This document shows, in pieces, positions 1 through 5,540 of a stretch of DNA of 8,485 nt. The position numbers were made by a program, and so were the translations under genes. The stretch is taken from assembly GCA_947096075.1 (NCBI GenBank), contig CAMUQE010000081.1, forward strand, positions 1-8,485, written 5' to 3'. Each line of letters begins with the position of its first letter. Positions within the stretch are counted from its first letter, which is position 1. The DNA is from Veillonella parvula. Its GTDB lineage: Bacteria > Bacillota > Negativicutes > Veillonellales > Veillonellaceae. The notes under the pieces were generated by a model, which did not search any database, was not told where the DNA came from, and saw only the letters and a program-made list of their open reading frames with translations.

Positions 1-100
1 GATGTATATTTAAGCATATAGATACAAAATATAGTACGGATTTGTAATAATATAGTAAGTTGTAAGATAAGATATATGTATTTACAGAGTAGAAAGGCCT

Positions 101-2281
101 ATGAATATGAGCGTAAAAAAACAAGAATTTGATATTACAGGTATGCACTGTGCAGCCTGTGTAAAACGCGTTGAAAACGTCGTTTCTAAAGTCGAGGGCG
201 TAGAATCTGTTAAGGTCAACCTTTTAACTCGAAAGGGGAGCGTTGAATATAAAGATGGCGCTACTATAGATTCACAACAGATTATTGATGCTATTACAAA
301 TATTGGTTTTGGTGCTGCAGAAGCAGACGAAACAAAGCAAGAAATAGAAAAGGTTAACTTAAAACCTCATATTACACGCCTTATTATTGCCGCCTGTATG
401 GCGGTACCGATGATGATTAATATGACGTTACATCGATTTGGTATTCAGGCATTGCCTGTATGGGTAGAGTTTGTTCTTGCTACTATTGCTCAGTTCGGTC
501 CAGGTCTCATGTTCTATAAGAGTGCTTGGAGCGCTGTAAAAAATGGAGCGCTTACGATGGATGTGCTCGTTGTAATGGGTACGACGGTAGCCTATTTATT
601 CAGTATCTATAACTGGCAATTTCATCCTGAACTAGGCCCTCATGGAATTTACTTTGAAACCTCTGCATGGCTCATTACATTCATCCTTCTTGGTAAGCTG
701 TTAGAAGAAATTGCAAAGGGTCGTACCTCTGAAGCACTTCAAAAATTGATTGCTTTACAACCTGCAACAGCTCATGTGTTGCGTGATGGAGAATTTGTGG
801 ACATCCCTACATCTAAGGTGGTAGCAGGTGATATTTTACAGGTTCGAGCAGGCGAAAAAATTCCAGTAGACGGTACGATTACTGATGGCTACTCCACCGT
901 AGACGAGGCTATGCTGACCGGTGAAAGCTTACCGGTAGAAAAACAAGTTGGTTCTGAAGTTATTGGTGCTACTATAAACCTAAGTGGTGCTTTTACCATG
1001 GAAGCTAAGCGTATCGGTTCTGATACGATGTTGTCTCAAATCATCAAGGTTGTAGAAGAAGCACAAACATCCAAGGCTAGTATTCAACGCATTGCAGATA
1101 TCGTGGCTCAATATTTCGTACCGACCGTTATTGGCCTTGCTGTTTTGACAGGTTTCGTATGGTACTTCATTATGGGAGATTCTATTAACGTTGCTCTCAT
1201 TAATGCAACAGCGGTACTGGTTATCGCATGTCCTTGTGCTCTTGGTCTTGCTACACCAACATCTATCATGGTTGGGTCTGGCCTTGGTGCGGAACACGGT
1301 GTGCTCATCAAGAGTGCAGAATATCTTGAAAAAGCGGGTAAACTCGATGCCATTGTTATGGATAAAACAGGCACCCTCACACAAGGTGTGCTAGATGTGA
1401 CGGCTTTCAAAAATTATAGTGGCGATGAAAGTAAAAATATGTCCATTATGATGGCCCTTGAGAGTGGCACATCTCATCCAATTGCAAAGGCTATGGTCTA
1501 CTACGGTGAAGATCAGGGATATAAAGGTAAGGATATTGAACTAGAAAGTTTTGGTGATGTACCTGGTAAAGGCCTACAAGGGTCATATCAAGGCGTATCG
1601 GTACAACTTGGTCACAGCCGTTGGATGAACGAACTAGGTTACGATTTAACTGCGGTTCAAGAAGATATTTTACGCTTTGAAGAACAAGGTGCTTCCGTAT
1701 CTGTTCTCGCTGTAGATGGTGTCATCAGTGCATTGTGGGCCGTAGAGGACGAATTACGTCCAGAAACCATCGAGGTTGTTAAAGAATTACATGCTCAAGG
1801 TATTGATGTATGGATGCTTACTGGTGATAATCGTCGAACTGCTCAATATATTGCTAAACAGGCGGGTATCTCCCATGTTATAGCTGAAGTATTGCCTCAA
1901 GACAAGGCTAGTAAGGTAAAAGAATTACAAGATAAAGGTCTTGTAGTGGGGATGGTTGGTGACGGTATCAATGATGCTCCTGCTCTCGTTACGGCAGATA
2001 TTGGTTTTGCTATTGGCAGCGGTACAGATATTGCGGTAGAAGCAGCCGACATCGTCCTTGTACGAAATGATTTACATACCTTGGTACAAGCAGTACGACT
2101 CAGCCGTAAGACAATGACCAATATTAAACAAAACCTATTCTGGGCATTGATCTTTAACTGTATTGGCATTCCTTTGGCCGCAATAGGTGCATTAAATCCA
2201 ATGATTGCGGGTACAGCGATGGCATTTAGCTCTGTAACAGTCGTAGGTAACTCGCTTCGTTTGAAACGAGCAAAAATCTAA
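101..2281 (+). CDS. copA: Cu(I)-exporting P1B-type ATPase CopA
   Basis: This is an inner-membrane pump that uses ATP to expel cytoplasmic Cu(I). Seen in the 726-residue product: one N-terminal heavy-metal-associated domain (about residues 8-72) with the metal-binding CxxC at C17/C20; eight likely membrane helices (about 90-112, 118-142, 150-172, 182-206, 342-361, 366-394, 675-695, 700-720); the actuator TGES at 273-276; the transport-site CPC at 377-379; the phosphorylated aspartate D421 in DKTGT; the P1B-specific HP pair H459/P460; and GDGIND at 620-625. All catalytic motifs are present and the length suits a single-HMA CopA. The TM8 MxxSS (M707, S711) points to copper or silver rather than zinc. 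TM7 has Phe-Asn (F685/N686) where the family usually has Tyr-Asn. Start: AAAGG at 93-97 lies only 3 nt from ATG 101 but 9 nt from ATG 107, so translation may begin two codons later. No copper chaperone or CsoR/CopY regulator lies in the window. It appears monocistronic. Confidence 0.95.
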   Translation: MNMSVKKQEFDITGMHCAACVKRVENVVSKVEGVESVKVNLLTRKGSVEYKDGATIDSQQIIDAITNIGFGAAEADETKQEIEKVNLKPHITRLIIAACMAVPMMINMTLHRFGIQALPVWVEFVLATIAQFGPGLMFYKSAWSAVKNGALTMDVLVVMGTTVAYLFSIYNWQFHPELGPHGIYFETSAWLITFILLGKLLEEIAKGRTSEALQKLIALQPATAHVLRDGEFVDIPTSKVVAGDILQVRAGEKIPVDGTITDGYSTVDEAMLTGESLPVEKQVGSEVIGATINLSGAFTMEAKRIGSDTMLSQIIKVVEEAQTSKASIQRIADIVAQYFVPTVIGLAVLTGFVWYFIMGDSINVALINATAVLVIACPCALGLATPTSIMVGSGLGAEHGVLIKSAEYLEKAGKLDAIVMDKTGTLTQGVLDVTAFKNYSGDESKNMSIMMALESGTSHPIAKAMVYYGEDQGYKGKDIELESFGDVPGKGLQGSYQGVSVQLGHSRWMNELGYDLTAVQEDILRFEEQGASVSVLAVDGVISALWAVEDELRPETIEVVKELHAQGIDVWMLTGDNRRTAQYIAKQAGISHVIAEVLPQDKASKVKELQDKGLVVGMVGDGINDAPALVTADIGFAIGSGTDIAVEAADIVLVRNDLHTLVQAVRLSRKTMTNIKQNLFWALIFNCIGIPLAAIGALNPMIAGTAMAFSSVTVVGNSLRLKRAKI

Positions 2282-2293
2282 TTGATATATGAT

Positions 2294-2334
2294 AAAAACA
2301 GCATCTATACAATTGTATAGGTGCTGTTTTTAAC
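2294..2334 (+). terminator. Rho-independent terminator of copA
   Basis: A nearly perfect hairpin starts 13 nt after the copA stop. Its 17-bp arms are 2294-2310 and 2315-2331, with one T-G wobble (2304/2321) and an AATT loop. The right arm ends in a run of five T. The A-run on the left arm would give a T-run on the other strand, so it could work both ways. It separates copA from the downstream transporter gene. Confidence 0.9.
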
Positions 2335-2368
2335 TTGTTCCATTCTGTTGCAAATATTTTAATTCCTA

Positions 2369-2415
2369 TAAACTCGGTATTTTTATAGTACATATCATCT
2401 GCTATACTGAGTTTA
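2369..2415. repeat. 12-bp imperfect inverted repeat overlapping a promoter
   Basis: The arms 2369-2380 and 2404-2415 are complementary over 12 bp with a single G-T pair, separated by 23 nt. The right arm contains most of the TATACT -10 box and the left arm touches the -35 position. This layout would suit an operator bound by a dimeric repressor or a looped pair of half-sites. I do not recognise the sequence as a known operator. Confidence 0.45.
2380..2408 (+). promoter_or_regulatory. Extended -10 promoter for the ECF S-component gene
   Basis: The -10 box TATACT (2403-2408) is preceded by TGC, giving an extended -10 motif. The best -35 at 17-nt spacing (TTTTTA, 2380-2385) is weak, as is common for extended -10 promoters. 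Transcription would start near 2415, leaving a leader of about 32 nt, too short for a riboswitch. The -10 box lies in the right arm of an imperfect dyad (2369-2380 / 2404-2415). Confidence 0.5.
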
Positions 2416-2446
2416 GTTATTTGTTTAGCAAGAGAGGATTTTGGCT

Positions 2447-2974
2447 ATGAAATTAAAGACTCGTGATATAGTATATATTGGATTTATTGCCGCTTTGTGT
2501 GCAGTAGCAACAACAATTCGCATTGAAATACCTGGTGGAGCCATGGTGCATCTTGGTTCAGCGGCTCTCTTTACGACATCAATTTTGTTTGGTGGTTTAT
2601 ATGGTGGTTTAGGCGCAGCAATTGGATCTGCACTATTTGATCTCTTTGGTGGTCATACACAATACATCGTGTTTTCTTTCTTTATTAAAGGGATTGCAGG
2701 CCTTATTGTAGGTGGTTTGACTGCAGGTTATTTGCCACCATCTATTAATAAACCTACTGCATCCTTTGGCCGAATCTTGGTAGCTCTTATTATCGGTGCT
2801 ATTTGGACAGCTTTTGGCTACTTCCTTGCATGGTGGTTTGTTCTTGAAAGTGCGGTCGTAGCAGCTAGCAAAATTCAATACTCCTTGATTACAAGTGCCG
2901 CAGGTATTGTGGTGGCTATCGTGTTAACGCCGAAATTACAAATAGTAGTACGTAGACTATTTACAAAAAATTAA
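2447..2974 (+). CDS. ECF transporter S component, substrate unknown
   Basis: The product is a small, very hydrophobic membrane protein of 175 residues. It resembles S (substrate-capture) subunits of energy-coupling factor importers, of the PF07155/DUF1393 type. These bind a vitamin or similar micronutrient and share an EcfA-EcfA'-EcfT module. Seen: about six membrane segments (roughly 7-25, 36-56, 58-69, 74-93, 109-131, 145-162), the family-like GGAMVHLG at 30-37, the glycine-rich stretch with LFDLFGG near 63-69, and a basic C-terminus. Start: a TTG two codons upstream (2441) is in frame, but GAGAGGA (2432-2438) is 8 nt from ATG 2447 and only 2 nt from the TTG, so ATG is preferred. No ecfA, ecfT or biosynthetic gene is adjacent, so it probably uses a shared module encoded elsewhere (group II). 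The substrate cannot be told from sequence: no diagnostic riboswitch or partner gene is present. Confidence 0.8.
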   Translation: MKLKTRDIVYIGFIAALCAVATTIRIEIPGGAMVHLGSAALFTTSILFGGLYGGLGAAIGSALFDLFGGHTQYIVFSFFIKGIAGLIVGGLTAGYLPPSINKPTASFGRILVALIIGAIWTAFGYFLAWWFVLESAVVAASKIQYSLITSAAGIVVAIVLTPKLQIVVRRLFTKN

Positions 2975-3060
2975 TGGAGAGAACAATTGTAGATTCTTTA
3001 TGAAAGTGACTTAATAATGGGGGCTATTAATAGGTTACATTATAGTAGACAGAGGTTTTT

Positions 3061-3441
3061 ATGAAAGTTCTAAATTTAGATCACCTAGTTATCACAACCG
3101 CAGACTTGAAGCGATGTCTTTATTTTTATGGTGATATTCTTGGAATGGATATAGTAGAACGGGATGGGAGATATGCCATATTTTTTGGCAATCAAAAGTT
3201 TAATATTCATACGAAGCCTGCAGAATTTCTCCCTGCTGCAGAAAAACCTACGTATGGTAGTCTAGATATATGCCTTGTAGTTGAAGAGCCTATAGACGTT
3301 GTAAAATGTGATATAGAGGAAAAAGGATATCCCATAGAACTTGGTCCTGTAGCTCGTCATGGAGTACGAGGGGACATGAAAAGCATTTATTTAAGAGATC
3401 CTGATGGGAATTTAGTAGAACTTTGTCATTATAATCTGTAG
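3061..3441 (+). CDS. VOC-family metalloprotein, GLOD5-like
   Basis: This is a 126-residue member of the vicinal oxygen chelate superfamily (glyoxalase I / bleomycin resistance / dioxygenase fold). It is expected to dimerise and bind a divalent metal. It resembles the GLOD5-like branch: the N-terminal LDHLVIT, the central FGNQKFNIH, and the C-terminal GPVARHGVRGDMKSIY followed by RDPDGNLVEL. The likely metal ligands H8, H50 and E120 are all present, so it looks active. The substrate is unknown; glyoxalase, fosfomycin or extradiol activities cannot be assigned. An AGAGG ribosome site (3051-3055) sits 5 nt before ATG 3061. It lies 86 nt after the transporter gene with no terminator between, so it may be read through from it; a weak TATAGT (3041-3046) is also present. 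Its codon use differs from its neighbours (6 of 10 Ile codons are ATA, only 1 of 6 Arg codons is CGT), and it is the only complete gene here ending in TAG. Confidence 0.85.
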   Translation: MKVLNLDHLVITTADLKRCLYFYGDILGMDIVERDGRYAIFFGNQKFNIHTKPAEFLPAAEKPTYGSLDICLVVEEPIDVVKCDIEEKGYPIELGPVARHGVRGDMKSIYLRDPDGNLVELCHYNL

Positions 3442-3451
3442 CATTTCAAGT

Positions 3452-3481
3452 TAAGGTATATAAATCGTACCTTATTTTTTT
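3452..3481 (+). terminator. Rho-independent terminator of the VOC gene
   Basis: The 7-bp arms TAAGGTA (3452-3458) and TACCTTA (3468-3474) enclose a 9-nt loop and are followed directly by seven T (3475-3481). It begins 11 nt after the VOC stop codon. Confidence 0.75.
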
Positions 3482-3488
3482 AATAGTT

Positions 3489-3536
3489 AAAGAGCGCACA
3501 TTAGCATAATTTTATTAGCTAATGTGCGCTCTTTTA
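3489..3536. terminator. Strong, probably bidirectional terminator hairpin
   Basis: A perfect 17-bp stem (3489-3505 with 3518-3534) carries the GC-rich core AGCGCAC/GTGCGCT. It sits between the convergent VOC (+) and rclA (-) genes, 35 nt beyond the rclA stop. T-rich but interrupted tracts follow on both strands. As the VOC gene already has its own terminator at 3452-3481, this one probably serves rclA and backs up the + strand. Confidence 0.8.
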
Positions 3537-3568
3537 TTACTTTTAGTGTATATCAATTGTTTAGTACA

Positions 3569-4894
3569 TTAAAAATTACAAAGGTCATTTAGGTTTTCGG
3601 ACATGGTAGGGTGTGTGAAGATTTGATTTTTGAAATATGTATATGGAATGTTATTATCCATAGCCATTTTTATTAAGTTAATCAATTCTTCTGCGCCTTG
3701 TGAATAGAGTGTAGCACCCAAGATTAAGTCGTTATCCGCATCCACAACAATTTTAAAGGCGCCTTTTAAATAGTCGTTTACATGTGCTCTAGGCATGGTA
3801 GCTACGAGCATTTCCTTCGTTTTAACCATATATCCTTGGTTGATTGCATCTTCTTCTGTAAGACCTACACGAGAAAGTGGAGGTGTTAAAAAGGTCGTAT
3901 AAGGAATATTTTTACGATCTTTTAAGGTATATTGGCTGTTACCTGTAAGTGCGCCAAATACGATACGGAAGTCATCAAGAGATATATATGTGAATTGAGG
4001 ACCACCGTTTACATCACCGACTGCGTATACATCAGGAACGGAGCTTTCACAAGTATCATTAACTACAATCGCACCGCGTTCGTTAGTAGCGATGTCCGTA
4101 TGTTCTAAACCGATATTAGCTGTATTGGCTTTGCGACCTGTAGCGTATAGAACAGCATCAAAAGTATAGTTTTGATTATTAGCGGTGATAACTGGTTTGC
4201 CGCCATCATTGGATACAGAGTTTAATGTCACATTATTAAGAATAGTAATGCCTTGCTCAGCTAAGTACTCAGTGGCTAGCTCTTGAACGATAGGTTCTTC
4301 GCGTTTTAAGATGCTAGATTCGATGTTGAATACGGTTACCTTAGCACCAAGTTTAGCATATAGACTGGCAAATTCAAGACCGATAGGACCAGCACCGATA
4401 ACGCCTAATGTACTTGGTTGAGTAGGCAATTGTTGAATCTCAGTACTATTATAGAAACCTGTAGCTGTATCGATGCCAGAAATATTAGGTTTGATTGCTA
4501 CAGCACCAGTGTTAATAACGATAGTGTCAGCAGATAATATAATCTTATCCTCGCCAGCAGTAACGGCGATTTCTTTATTACTAATGAATGCACCATGCCC
4601 GGTATAGACATCGACATGTTCATTTGTATCTAACATACCGAAGTTTTTATTGCGTAAACGAGATGTAACAACCTCGCGTTGGTTTAATACTTGATCGTAT
4701 GATAAGCCTTTTGATGCGGCAATGATCATCGTCTTAGTAGGGATACATGCGATATTAATACATGTACCACCGTACATTAGTGGATTTTCTTCAATCATGG
4801 CTACGGATTTGCCCATAGAGCCAAATTTTGCGGCTAAGGTTTTACCGGCCTTGCCAAAACCTAAGACGATAATGTCATATTGTTTGGTATTCAT
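3569..4894 (-). CDS. rclA: RclA-like flavoprotein disulfide reductase (probable Cu(II) reductase)
   Basis: This is a 441-residue FAD/NAD(P)H pyridine nucleotide-disulfide oxidoreductase. From memory it matches E. coli RclA in length and at many positions, including GFGKAGKTLA, YGGTCINI, LRNKNF, FTYISLDD, TPPLSRVG and THPTMSENLND. E. coli RclA is induced by reactive chlorine and reduces Cu(II) to Cu(I); extending that to this protein is inference. Seen: FAD-binding GxGxxG at 12-17; the redox-active cysteine pair C45/C50; NAD(P)H-binding GAGPIG at 167-172; the second FAD motif YAVGD at 290-294; and a C-terminal dimerisation domain with the catalytic-type His-Glu pair H428/E433 in HPTMSE. Nothing is missing. 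Start: an in-frame ATG seven codons upstream (4915) is rejected because AGGAGGT (4906-4900) lies 5 nt before ATG 4894. No rclR, rclB or rclC homologue is in the window. Less specific alternatives are mercuric reductase-like or dihydrolipoamide dehydrogenase-like; the HPT region and absence of a mercury domain favour RclA. Confidence 0.88.
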   Translation of the reverse strand: MNTKQYDIIVLGFGKAGKTLAAKFGSMGKSVAMIEENPLMYGGTCINIACIPTKTMIIAASKGLSYDQVLNQREVVTSRLRNKNFGMLDTNEHVDVYTGHGAFISNKEIAVTAGEDKIILSADTIVINTGAVAIKPNISGIDTATGFYNSTEIQQLPTQPSTLGVIGAGPIGLEFASLYAKLGAKVTVFNIESSILKREEPIVQELATEYLAEQGITILNNVTLNSVSNDGGKPVITANNQNYTFDAVLYATGRKANTANIGLEHTDIATNERGAIVVNDTCESSVPDVYAVGDVNGGPQFTYISLDDFRIVFGALTGNSQYTLKDRKNIPYTTFLTPPLSRVGLTEEDAINQGYMVKTKEMLVATMPRAHVNDYLKGAFKIVVDADNDLILGATLYSQGAEELINLIKMAMDNNIPYTYFKNQIFTHPTMSENLNDLCNF

Positions 4895-4937
4895 ACAATA
4901 CCTCCTATCTTTCATATTGAAAATATTAGATATTGAT

Positions 4938-4966
4938 ATTATAGCATATTATTATAGATATAAAAG
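4938..4966 (-). promoter_or_regulatory. Extended -10 promoter for rclA
   Basis: On the - strand a consensus TATAAT (4943-4938) is preceded by TGC (4946-4944), forming an extended -10. The -35 at 17-nt spacing (4966-4961, CTTTTA) is weak. Transcription would start near 4931, giving a leader of about 36 nt before the rclA start. Confidence 0.6.
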
Positions 4967-5114
4967 TAGAAATTAGAATTAATTATCATTGATTATGAAT
5001 TAAATTTGTTTTGAATGATTATGTTAAGGTAGTCAATTAGTTTATTGGTTTTTGGTTCATTTAAGGGAATGAGATAGCTTGTATATCTGTGATTTATATG
5101 TATTATAGTAAATT

Positions 5115-5146
5115 AAATGTGTTAAGTATTTCTACTTGACACATTT
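5115..5146. repeat. 14-bp inverted repeat over the SRP-operon -35 box
   Basis: Arms 5115-5128 and 5133-5146 are complementary over 14 bp with one T-G pair (5123/5138) and a 4-nt TTTC centre. The right arm contains the whole TTGACA -35 box (5136-5141). It is either an operator or, in upstream transcripts, a hairpin. It is too far upstream to lie in the operon's own mRNA. Confidence 0.6.
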
Positions 5147-5164
5147 CTTTATGTACGGTAGTAT
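5136..5164 (+). promoter_or_regulatory. Promoter of the ylxM-ffh-rpsP-khpA-ylqD-rimM operon
   Basis: A perfect -35 TTGACA (5136-5141) is followed after 17 nt by TAGTAT (5159-5164; 4 of 6 matches to TATAAT). Transcription would start near 5171, giving a leader of about 34 nt. The ribosome site GGAGGTGG (5193-5200) lies just before ATG 5205. Confidence 0.7.
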
Positions 5165-5204
5165 ATGTAAAGTAATATGACTTGACAGTGATGGAGGTGG
5201 CGAA

Positions 5205-5540
5205 ATGGAAGAACGAGTACTCATAAGTTTGCTCTTAGATTTCTATGGGCCATTGTTGACGGACAAGCAACGCATGTCCTTACAACTTCATCACGAAGAT
5301 GATATGTCTCTTGGTGAGATTGCCGAGGAATTAGGCGTATCACGACAGGCTGTACACGATAATTTACAGCGTGCTCGACACATTTTAAATGATTACGAAT
5401 CTAAATTGCACTTGGTGGCACAATATGAACAACGGGAAGGCTTGCTTTCACAGTTGAAAGCAACCTTGCCTAAAGAGGTGTTGGCAGAAACTAAGGTGCA
5501 ACAAGTATTGGCGCAAATGGAGGGATATTATGGCATTTGA
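5205..5540 (+). CDS. ylxM: YlxM, UPF0122 helix-turn-helix SRP-associated protein
   Basis: A 111-residue YlxM/UPF0122 protein. The family has a helix-turn-helix fold like sigma-70 region 4 and in streptococci was reported to interact with the signal recognition particle and influence its assembly or GTPase activity. Whether it binds DNA is unclear. Seen: an N-terminal helix region (1-30), then the HTH at about 34-60 (MSLGEIAEELGVSRQAVHDNL and the start of the next helix), and a charged C-terminal tail. ATG 5205 follows GGAGG (5193-5197) at 7-nt spacing. Its last 11 bp overlap the start of ffh, so the two are very likely translationally coupled, as in many Firmicutes. It is the first gene of the operon and the only one directly behind the recognised promoter. 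Confidence 0.92.
   Translation: MEERVLISLLLDFYGPLLTDKQRMSLQLHHEDDMSLGEIAEELGVSRQAVHDNLQRARHILNDYESKLHLVAQYEQREGLLSQLKATLPKEVLAETKVQQVLAQMEGYYGI

Larger units (their letters stand above)
4895..5204. other. Divergent intergenic region between rclA and ylxM
   Basis: This 310-bp AT-rich spacer holds the rclA ribosome site and promoter (- strand, up to about 4966), then a stretch (about 4980-5110) in which I see no ORF, RNA gene or convincing motif. A 14-bp inverted repeat (5115-5146) and the ylxM operon promoter and ribosome site follow. The unexplained middle leaves room for regulator binding, but no site can be named. Confidence 0.6.

Noticed and set aside
77..86. TGTATTTACA as a CopY-type copper box before copA
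   Set aside because: The CopY box is TACANNTGTA; here the half-sites are in the opposite order, so it does not match.
980..1410. Two long open frames on the - strand and one on the + strand inside copA
   Set aside because: They lie wholly within copA, lack ribosome sites, and their products are Cys/Arg/Ser-rich low-complexity shadows with no family resemblance.
2409..2446. Riboswitch before the ECF S-component gene
   Set aside because: The predicted leader is only about 32 nt and shows no preQ1, FMN, TPP or similar conserved core.
4895..4915. Longer start for the RclA-like protein at 4915
   Set aside because: The extra seven codons contain the AGGAGGT ribosome site for ATG 4894, and 4894 gives the expected 441-residue length.
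4722..4976. 84-codon + strand open frame over the start of rclA
   Set aside because: It is antisense to conserved RclA codons and continues into the AT-rich rclA promoter, with no ribosome site.
5115..5150. The 14-bp dyad as a transcription terminator
   Set aside because: No + strand gene ends upstream of it and the following T-run is interrupted; its overlap with TTGACA fits an operator better.
5182..5187. Second TTGACA as another -35 box
   Set aside because: A -10 at normal spacing would fall at or inside the ylxM start codon; it is probably chance.
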